Assembly (NCBI GenBank): GCA_002299865.1 | Contig: DBNV01000124.1 | Coordinates: forward strand, 2,433-24,804 | Direction of reading: 5' to 3' | Source of the DNA: Desulfonatronaceae bacterium UBA663 | GTDB lineage: Bacteria; Desulfobacterota; Desulfovibrionia; Desulfovibrionales; Desulfonatronaceae | DNA: 22,372 nt | Shown here: in pieces, positions 6,593-12,502 of the stretch | Layout: every line of letters begins with the position of its first letter | Position numbering within the stretch: the first letter of the stretch is position 1 | The notes under the pieces: generated by a model | What the model was told of the DNA's origin: nothing | What the model saw: only the letters and a program-made list of their open reading frames with translations | Database searches by the model: none | Program-made: the position numbers and the translations under genes

Positions 6593-7909
6593 ATGATTGA
6601 TCGATATACCAGGCCGGAAATGGGCCGGTTGTGGACCATGGAGTCTCGCTTTGCCGGCTGGCTGGAAGTGGAACTGGCTGTTTGCGAGGCATGGCATCGT
6701 CTGGGGGTGATTCCGGCCGAGGACATGGCTCAAATCCGTGAACATGCCGGCTTTGATCTCTCCAGGATCCTGGAAATCGAGGAGCGGACAAAACACGACG
6801 TGATCGCTTTTCTGACCGCAGTGGAGGAAAAGACAGGGCCGTCTTCCAGGTACATCCATCTGGGCTGCACCTCCTCGGACATCGTGGACACGGCCAACGC
6901 CCTGCTGCTGGTCCGGGCCGGGAAGATCATCTCCGCCGGCCTGGACGCCCTGCTGAACGTCTTGCGGGAAGCGGCCCTGGCCTACAAGGACAAGCCGGCC
7001 ATGGGCCGCACCCACGGCATCCATGCCGAGCCCATCACCCTGGGCTTGAAGTTCGCCGGGTTTTACGCCGAGTTCGACCGACACAGGCAACGCTGGCAGG
7101 CGGCAGTAGAAAACATTCGTTTCGGAAAAATATCCGGTGCCGTGGGCACCTATGCCCACCTGGAGCCCCAAGTGGAGGCCTTGGCCTGCGAACTCCTCGG
7201 TCTCCAGCTAGATCCCATCTCCACCCAAATCATTCAGCGCGATCGCCATGCCCAGTATTTCACAACGCTGGCGATCATGGCCGGCGGGATCGAACGATTG
7301 TGCGTGGAGCTGCGCCATCTGCAGCGCACCGAGGTCCGCGAACTGGAGGAAGGCTTTGGCAAGGAACAAAAAGGCTCTTCAGCCATGCCCCACAAGAAGA
7401 ATCCCATTTCCGCGGAAAATTTGAGCGGATTGTCCCGGCTGGTCCGCGCCAACGCTTTGGCCTCCCTGGAAAATATGGCCCTCTGGCACGAACGAGACAT
7501 CAGCCATTCATCCGTGGAACGGATCATCATGCCGGATTCCACGATTTTAATGGATTACATGCTACACCGCCTGACCAAACTGATTGCGGGAATCCGCGTC
7601 CTGGAGGACAACGTCTCGAAGAACCTGCGCGCCTCCCAGGGTCTGTTTTTTTCTCAACGCATCCTGCTGGCGCTCATCGACACGGGCATGCAACGTCAGG
7701 AAGCCTACGAATTAATCCAAATCCTGGCCTTAAGGGCCTGGGAGGAACAGCGGCCTTTTGAAGGCTTGGTGCGTGAATCCTTGGCGATCACAACGCGCCT
7801 TTCTTCCGAAAGATTGAACGAACTCTTTGACCTTTCGTCTTTTTTTCGGCATGTAGACCTTATTTATGCGCGGGTATTCCCCCGGGTTTCCCCCCTGGTT
7901 TCCCCCTAG
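6593..7909 (+). CDS. purB: Adenylosuccinate lyase
   Basis: PurB cleaves adenylosuccinate to AMP and fumarate, and SAICAR to AICAR and fumarate, in purine synthesis. The superfamily signature GSSAMPHKKNP lies near residues 260-271 and carries the catalytic serine loop; a GRTHGIHAEP segment supplies the conserved His of the other active-site region, and LGCTSSDIVDTAN the first. From the ATG at 6593 (AGGAAGG ribosome binding site) the length is 438 residues, normal for the shorter bacterial form. An upstream in-frame ATG at 6563 lies in the terminator tail and is rejected. The stop codon forms part of the ribosome binding site of pyrE, so the two are probably co-translated. Confidence 0.97.
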   Translation: MIDRYTRPEMGRLWTMESRFAGWLEVELAVCEAWHRLGVIPAEDMAQIREHAGFDLSRILEIEERTKHDVIAFLTAVEEKTGPSSRYIHLGCTSSDIVDTANALLLVRAGKIISAGLDALLNVLREAALAYKDKPAMGRTHGIHAEPITLGLKFAGFYAEFDRHRQRWQAAVENIRFGKISGAVGTYAHLEPQVEALACELLGLQLDPISTQIIQRDRHAQYFTTLAIMAGGIERLCVELRHLQRTEVRELEEGFGKEQKGSSAMPHKKNPISAENLSGLSRLVRANALASLENMALWHERDISHSSVERIIMPDSTILMDYMLHRLTKLIAGIRVLEDNVSKNLRASQGLFFSQRILLALIDTGMQRQEAYELIQILALRAWEEQRPFEGLVRESLAITTRLSSERLNELFDLSSFFRHVDLIYARVFPRVSPLVSP

Positions 7910-7918
7910 GAGTTTTTC

Positions 7919-8479
7919 GTGCAACAATGGCGCGAGGAGTTGGCCGCCCTGCTTCTGACCAAGTCCTATTTGGAGAAGGATGTGGTGCTGACGTCCGGCA
8001 GACGCAGCAATTATTATTTCGACTGCAAGCAAACGGCCCTGCACCCGAGAGGGGCCATGCTCATCGGACGGTTGTTCGTGGACATGTTGCGCGAGGAAGG
8101 CATCCAAGGGGTCGCGGGCATGACTCTGGGAGCCGACCCTCTGGTCACGGCGACTTCTCTGATGGGCCGGATGGAAGGCCTTGAATGGCCGGCCATGATC
8201 GTGCGCAAGGAGTCCAAGGGGCACGGGACGGACAGCTATCTTGAAGGCTTGGCCAATTTTACACCCGGAGATCGTATCGCCGTGCTCGAGGACGTGGCCA
8301 CCACCGGAGGCAGCGCCATCAAGGCCTGCCAGAGAATTACGAACGCCGGGTTCCGGGTGGTTCGGGTGTGTTGCATCCTGGACAGAGAGGAAGGAGCGTC
8401 CGAAACATTGGCCGCTGCAGGATATCCGTTCACAGCCCTGTTCACCAGGAGTCGGTTGTTCCATGAGGCAGGCAAGTAG
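7919..8479 (+). CDS. pyrE: Orotate phosphoribosyltransferase
   Basis: PyrE joins orotate and PRPP to give orotidine 5'-phosphate in pyrimidine synthesis. The PRPP-binding motif VLEDVATTGGSA is at residues 122-133, and LTSGRRSNYYFDCKQ near the N-terminus is the region that contacts orotate. The start is a GTG at 7919 with TAGGAG upstream, and the 186-residue length is that of the short Thermus-like form. It lies 9 nt after purB, so one purine and one pyrimidine gene share a transcript. Its last 17 nt overlap the start of the lipoprotein gene. Confidence 0.95.
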   Translation: MQQWREELAALLLTKSYLEKDVVLTSGRRSNYYFDCKQTALHPRGAMLIGRLFVDMLREEGIQGVAGMTLGADPLVTATSLMGRMEGLEWPAMIVRKESKGHGTDSYLEGLANFTPGDRIAVLEDVATTGGSAIKACQRITNAGFRVVRVCCILDREEGASETLAAAGYPFTALFTRSRLFHEAGK

Positions 8480-9062
8480 AGCGCTTTCAGGCGTACTCGT
8501 TCTGCTTGCCCTCATCCTGACGGCATGCCAGGACAAATCTCTCGGCGCAGCTTTATGGCCGAAATTGCACGATCCGTACTTTCAACTCACGGAACAGTGG
8601 AGCCGCAAGGGAGTCATCCGGATAGGCCTGGAGTCGGAAGTGCGCGTGGTCGCGCTGCTCAAGTCCGCCTCTTGGCGTGAAGCCTACGTGGCCCGCTATT
8701 CCCGCTTGCAGGGCCTAGACCCGCAAGAAACGAAAAAAATGCTCAAGGACCAGATGCGGGCTCATGACGAGGCCGTTGCCGTGGTTCTGGCCGTTTCCGC
8801 CACAGATCCGGAACACGCCCGCTTGACGCATCGACTATCGCGCTGGCAGGTATTCCTGGAGACTACGGACGGCCGCAAGATCGAATCGTTGGAAATCCAC
8901 CCCAAGCAGTGGTCGCCGCTGGAACTTGAGGCGTATTTTCCGGCTTATACACGCTGGCAACGCTATTATACCGCCCGTTTTCCCTCCGGACTGACCGCCC
9001 CCGTGACCCTGGTGATCACCGGACCGCCGGGGAGGACCGCTCTCGTCTGGGACGTATTTTAA
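8463..9062 (+). CDS. Predicted lipoprotein of unknown function
   Basis: From the ATG at 8463 the 199-residue product has a basic N-terminus, a hydrophobic core (about residues 9-20) and a lipobox LTAC with C22 as the lipidation site, so it is exported and anchored to a membrane. After that come a Trp- and Arg-rich alpha/beta region, a helical segment (about 85-110) and a C-terminal beta-like region. I do not recognise the family. The start overlaps the end of pyrE by 17 nt, and a longer frame beginning at 8241 lies inside pyrE and is rejected because it would bury the signal sequence. Together with the anchored coiled-coil protein that follows 50 nt later it may form an envelope pair; this is inferred from position only. 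Confidence 0.75.
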   Translation: MRQASRALSGVLVLLALILTACQDKSLGAALWPKLHDPYFQLTEQWSRKGVIRIGLESEVRVVALLKSASWREAYVARYSRLQGLDPQETKKMLKDQMRAHDEAVAVVLAVSATDPEHARLTHRLSRWQVFLETTDGRKIESLEIHPKQWSPLELEAYFPAYTRWQRYYTARFPSGLTAPVTLVITGPPGRTALVWDVF

Positions 9063-9112
9063 GTAACGAACGTCGCCATTAGCGCGCATAATCCGCAAAG
9101 AGAGGTTTTGCG

Positions 9113-9817
9113 TTGAGCAAGGATGACAAGCTAAACTTGATCATCATGCGCGATGACAGCCGGGTGCGAAGGTATCGAGTCCGGGTTTCATGGTTCAGAT
9201 TCTTTCTGTACGCACAAATCGTGCTGATTTTAGCTGCGGGATTGGGTGCCTACGGAGGCTTTACCTATTGGATCAAAAAGCTTGAGTTGATCCAAGCCAA
9301 TGCCGCTTTACGAGAGAACATCTCGGAAATGCAGATCCATCTGGAACGACTGCAAAACATAGAAAAGATTCTTAAAACCAACGATCCGGAAGAAATTCAG
9401 GCCCTGTTCCGTTTGGGGACCAGGGAAAAACATGCCCTGGCCCAGCAGACCGTGGATTTACAGGAAGTCTTTGTTGCCAAAGACTTGCAAATGATCAGAG
9501 TGAGCAATCTGCAACTCCGAAGAGCCGGAGACGGTCTGCGCCTGAACTTTGAATTGAATAATTTAGTGAAAGGCACGCTTGCCGGAACGACCTCCGTGTA
9601 CTATGTTGCCAGAGACGCGACGGTCATTCAGGCCCAGGGCGAAGAAAACGAGTTGAGCTTTGAAATCCAGCGCTTCCGTAGGGTCAACTCCATGCTCCAA
9701 ATGCCCTCCGGCATCATCCTGGAGGACATTTTCGCGTTGCGCTTGGTGATCGCAAACAACGAGGGCAAGAGCATCTTCATTCAAACGTATCCGCTGGTCA
9801 ATATTCTTGCTTCGTAG
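9113..9817 (+). CDS. Single-pass membrane protein with coiled coil, unknown function
   Basis: This 234-residue protein starts with a TTG at 9113 preceded by AGAGAGG. Residues 1-28 are a charged cytoplasmic head (KLNLIIMRDDSRVRRYRVR), 29-51 a transmembrane segment, about 55-90 a heptad-like coiled coil, and the rest a beta-rich domain that should lie in the periplasm. The head resembles the short strand found before the membrane anchor of M23 peptidases and of some DUF6776-like proteins, but no peptidase motif is present. The C-terminal part (RRVNSMLQMPSGIILEDIF and following) is like the beta domain of such anchored proteins of unknown function; that comparison is tentative. It follows the lipoprotein gene and ends just before a tRNA promoter. 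Confidence 0.75.
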   Translation: MSKDDKLNLIIMRDDSRVRRYRVRVSWFRFFLYAQIVLILAAGLGAYGGFTYWIKKLELIQANAALRENISEMQIHLERLQNIEKILKTNDPEEIQALFRLGTREKHALAQQTVDLQEVFVAKDLQMIRVSNLQLRRAGDGLRLNFELNNLVKGTLAGTTSVYYVARDATVIQAQGEENELSFEIQRFRRVNSMLQMPSGIILEDIFALRLVIANNEGKSIFIQTYPLVNILAS

Positions 9818-9828
9818 CAACGCGAGTA

Positions 9829-9856
9829 TTGACAGTGCTCAACCGCGGAGTTTAAT
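9829..9856 (+). promoter_or_regulatory. Sigma-70 type promoter of the tRNA pair
   Basis: An exact TTGACA (9829-9834) and a near-consensus TTTAAT (9851-9856) are separated by 16 nt. The expected start point is around 9863, a few bases before the first tRNA. This is the clearest promoter in the window. Confidence 0.75.
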
Positions 9857-9869
9857 GGGATCCTTTTTG

Positions 9870-9945
9870 GGGCCGTTAACTCAGTCGGTAGAGTATCTGC
9901 CTTTTAAGCAGAGAGTCGAAGGTTCGAGTCCTTCACGGCCCACCA
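9870..9945 (+). tRNA. tRNA-Lys (anticodon TTT)
   Basis: A 76-nt cloverleaf includes the encoded CCA end. The acceptor stem is GGGCCGT with ACGGCCC, the D stem ACTC with GAGT, the anticodon loop CTTTTAA gives TTT, and the T arm contains GGTTCGAGTCC. All stems pair. It is transcribed with the tRNA-Glu that follows 8 nt later. Confidence 0.96.
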
Positions 9946-9953
9946 AGCTTTCC

Positions 9954-10029
9954 GTCCCCATCGTCTAGTGGCCTAGGACGCTGGCCTCTCACGCCGGTAA
10001 CGGGGGTTCAAATCCCCCTGGGGACGCCA
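9954..10029 (+). tRNA. tRNA-Glu (anticodon CTC)
   Basis: A 76-nt cloverleaf with encoded CCA: acceptor GTCCCCA with TGGGGAC, anticodon stem CTGGC with GCCGG (one T-G wobble), anticodon loop CTCTCAC giving CTC, and T arm GGGGGTTCAAATCCCCC. It reads GAG codons. A TTC isoacceptor must exist elsewhere to read GAA. Confidence 0.95.
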
Positions 10030-10038
10030 AGAAAATAG

Positions 10039-10071
10039 CGGGTTAGGACCAGTGCCTAATCCGTTTTTTTA
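10039..10071 (+). terminator. Rho-independent terminator of the tRNA unit
   Basis: The stem CGGGTTAGG (10039-10047) pairs with CCTAATCCG (10055-10063) with one G-T wobble, and is followed by seven T residues. It ends the two-tRNA transcript and insulates the redox operon downstream. Confidence 0.9.
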
Positions 10072-10091
10072 TTTTATATCTACAAAAGGCC

Positions 10092-10122
10092 GTCCGGCTG
10101 CCGGACTTGATTTGCGAAATCA
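10092..10122 (+). promoter_or_regulatory. Two adjacent short inverted repeats in the leader of the redox operon
   Basis: GTCCGG-CTG-CCGGAC (10092-10106) is followed 1 nt later by TGATTT-GCG-AAATCA (10108-10122), both perfect 6-bp-arm inverted repeats with 3-nt centres. They lie between the tRNA terminator and the NuoE gene, where the operon promoter must be. The AT-rich one could be a protein operator; its arm spacing does not fit the FNR/CRP layout. No clear -35/-10 pair can be assigned. Confidence 0.4.
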
Positions 10123-10180
10123 CGCCGATGTCTAAGAACACCAAGACGAACCAGGCATTCAGTTCACAATGGAGCACCCC

Positions 10181-10645
10181 ATGCACCCAGACGAGGCCGG
10201 ACAGGCCATCGACACTATCCTCTCCTCCCACAGCCGGGAGCGGGAACACCTCATCCCCATCCTGCAGGACATCCAGGAACGTATGTCTTACCTCTCTCCC
10301 AAGGCCCTGCGCATGGTGGCCGATCATCTCGACCTATCGGAGAACGACGTGTACGGCGTGGCCACGTTTTATTCGCAGTTCCGCTACCATCCGCCGGGCC
10401 GGCACCGAATCAAGGTCTGTCAGGGCACGGCCTGCCATGTGCGCGGCGGCGGCCTCGTGCTGGACGCCATTGTCCGCAAAATCGGCATTTCACCCGGCCA
10501 AACCAGCGCTGACGGTGGTTTCAGCCTGGAACGCGTAGCCTGTTTCGGCTCCTGCGCCCTGCCCCCGGTGATGGTGGTGGACGACAAGGTCTATGGGCGG
10601 ATGAGCGCACGCAAGGCCGAAAAATTGCTCGAGGACCTGGAATGA
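10181..10645 (+). CDS. nuoE: NuoE/HndA-type [2Fe-2S] subunit of a soluble NAD(P)-linked complex
   Basis: This is the 24-kDa-type thioredoxin-fold [2Fe-2S] subunit. The four ligands are all present, in VCQGTACHVRGG and ACFGSCALPP (C80, C85, C121 and C125 when counted from the ATG at 10181). The N-terminal helical region (ILQDIQERMSYLS, then the VYGVATFYSQF segment) is typical of the family. From 10181 it has 154 residues; an ATG at 10169 would add four more. I prefer 10181 because a GGAG lies 6 nt upstream of it, while 10169 has no ribosome binding site. The stop overlaps the NuoF start as ATGA. In Complex I and in NAD-linked hydrogenases this subunit packs against NuoF; here it opens a four-gene operon with no membrane subunits. 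Confidence 0.93.
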   Translation: MHPDEAGQAIDTILSSHSREREHLIPILQDIQERMSYLSPKALRMVADHLDLSENDVYGVATFYSQFRYHPPGRHRIKVCQGTACHVRGGGLVLDAIVRKIGISPGQTSADGGFSLERVACFGSCALPPVMVVDDKVYGRMSARKAEKLLEDLE

Positions 10646-12498
10646 GCTTTGCCGACATTCAGCAGCAGGCGCGGCAATCATGGATGCGCTTCGCCCGCCC
10701 GGATGTTCCCCGGGTACTGGTCGGATCGGCTACCTGCGGCCGAGCGGCCGGCGCCCTGGATGTGCTCGCGGCCTTCCGCGAGCAGTGCGCCGATGATCCA
10801 GCCTTGAAGGGAGTGGACATTCACGAGGTGGGCTGCCTGGGCATGTGCTATGCCGAACCCCTGGTGGAAATCCGTGGCTCTGAGGGCAGCAGCGTTCTGT
10901 ATCAGGGCGTGGGCGTGGACATGGTCCCGGACCTGGTCCGTGAACATCTTGGCCGAGGCAAGCCAATGGTCGAACATGCCGCGTGCCTGATGGCAGGCCC
11001 GCCGGTGGAAGGGCTGTCGCGATTCCAGGACCTGCCCATGATTCGTCATCAACTGCGGGTGGTGGTGCGCAACTGCGGGATCATCGACCCCTCGAACATC
11101 GACCATTATCTCGCCCGAGGCGGGTATTCGGGGTTTACGCGGGCCTTGGGCATGGACCAGGACGCGGTGATCGAGGAAATCAAGATCTCCGGCCTGCGCG
11201 GCCGAGGCGGGGCCGGTTTCCCCACGGGGCTGAAATGGAGCTTTGCCCGCAAGTCCGCCGGGGACGTGAAGTATGTGGTCTGCAACGCGGACGAGGGAGA
11301 TCCGGGCGCGTTCATGGACCGTTCCGTGTTGGAGGGCGATCCGCACGCCGTGCTCGAAGGCCTGCTCATCGCCGGATATGCCATCGGCGCCGGGCACGGC
11401 TATGTCTATTGTCGGGCCGAATACCCGTTGGCCATTGAGCGGTTGCGCACGGCCATCGCTCAGATGCGCGAAAAAGGACTTCTGGGGCGAAACGTCCTGG
11501 GTGCCGCCTTCGGATTTGAGATCACGATCAAGAAAGGTGCCGGCGCGTTCGTCTGCGGGGAGGAAACTGCGCTGATGCAAAGCATCGAGGGCAAGCGGGG
11601 CATGCCCCGCTCCCGGCCGCCCTTTCCGGCCGTATCCGGGCTGTTCGGCAAGCCGACAAACATCAACAACGTGGAGACCCTGGCCGCGGTTTCCGCGATT
11701 CTGGAAAAAAGCGGAGCTTGGTACGCAAAGATCGGCACGGAAAAAAGCAAGGGCACTAAAACATTTTCCCTGGCCGGCAAGATCACCCGCACCGGACTCA
11801 TCGAAGTGCCCATGGGCATCAGCCTGCGAACCATCATCGAGGACATCGGCGGCGGAGTGCTGCACGGCAAGGAGTTTAAAGCCGTACAAACCGGCGGCCC
11901 ATCCGGCGGCTGTATACCGGCCAAGCATTTCGACCTGCCCGTGGATTACGAACATTTGGCCCAGGTGGGCTCGATCATGGGCTCCGGCGGGATGATCGTC
12001 ATCGACCATGAGTCCTGCATGGTGGACGTGGCCAAGTATTTTCTGGAGTTCACGGAGAATGAATCCTGCGGCAAGTGCGTGCCCTGCCGCATGGGTACGC
12101 AGCACCTGTTGCGCATGCTCACGGATATCGCCGCAGGCCGGGGCAGGGTGGATGACCTGGAAACCATCCGCAAAATCGGCGACACCATGACCAAGGCCTC
12201 GTTGTGCGGTCTGGGCCAGACCGCGCCCAATCCGGCTCTGACCACCCTGAACTCCTTCATGGACGAGTATCTGGCGCATATTGAGGAGCGCAAGTGTCCG
12301 GCAGGCGTCTGCCGGGCCTTGATCCGCTTTTCCATCGATGCCGGGCAGTGCACCGGCTGCATGGCCTGCACCAAGGCTTGTCCGGTGCAGGCCGTTGCAG
12401 GCAAAAAGAAAAAGCCGCACCGCATCGACCAGAACGTGTGCATCCGTTGCGGGGCCTGTCGCCAGGCCTGCAAGGAAGGCGCGGTGATGGTGGAGTAA
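10642..12498 (+). CDS. nuoF: NuoF/HydB-type NADH-binding flavoprotein with N-terminal [2Fe-2S] and C-terminal ferredoxin domains
   Basis: This 618-residue protein has the full layout of the NuoF subunit of NAD-linked and bifurcating hydrogenases, longer than the roughly 430 residues of Complex I NuoF. Residues 20-105 are a thioredoxin-like [2Fe-2S] domain (C32, C65, C69, with C49 as a possible fourth). The NADH/FMN core follows, with GLRGRGGAGFPTG (184-196) and CNADEGDPGAFMDR (214-227). The next cluster is C476, C479, C482 and C522. A C552-x4-C557 pair precedes two [4Fe-4S] ferredoxin motifs (C570/573/576/580 and C600/603/606/610). It should oxidise or reduce NAD(H) at FMN and pass single electrons to the clusters. 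It overlaps NuoE by 4 nt and precedes the fusion gene by 4 nt. Its extra domains are those of the HydBC-type bifurcating core (family knowledge); activity here is inferred. Confidence 0.95.
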   Translation: MSFADIQQQARQSWMRFARPDVPRVLVGSATCGRAAGALDVLAAFREQCADDPALKGVDIHEVGCLGMCYAEPLVEIRGSEGSSVLYQGVGVDMVPDLVREHLGRGKPMVEHAACLMAGPPVEGLSRFQDLPMIRHQLRVVVRNCGIIDPSNIDHYLARGGYSGFTRALGMDQDAVIEEIKISGLRGRGGAGFPTGLKWSFARKSAGDVKYVVCNADEGDPGAFMDRSVLEGDPHAVLEGLLIAGYAIGAGHGYVYCRAEYPLAIERLRTAIAQMREKGLLGRNVLGAAFGFEITIKKGAGAFVCGEETALMQSIEGKRGMPRSRPPFPAVSGLFGKPTNINNVETLAAVSAILEKSGAWYAKIGTEKSKGTKTFSLAGKITRTGLIEVPMGISLRTIIEDIGGGVLHGKEFKAVQTGGPSGGCIPAKHFDLPVDYEHLAQVGSIMGSGGMIVIDHESCMVDVAKYFLEFTENESCGKCVPCRMGTQHLLRMLTDIAAGRGRVDDLETIRKIGDTMTKASLCGLGQTAPNPALTTLNSFMDEYLAHIEERKCPAGVCRALIRFSIDAGQCTGCMACTKACPVQAVAGKKKKPHRIDQNVCIRCGACRQACKEGAVMVE

Positions 12499-12502
12499 AA
12501 AC

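Noticed and set aside
9870..10029. tRNA genes as an integration site
   Set aside because: No integrase, no direct repeat of a tRNA 3' end elsewhere in the window, and ordinary genes on both sides.
10108..10122. FNR/CRP-type site TTGAT...ATCA
   Set aside because: The arms are 7 nt apart rather than the usual 4 to 6, so the standard layout does not fit; kept only as an unassigned inverted repeat.
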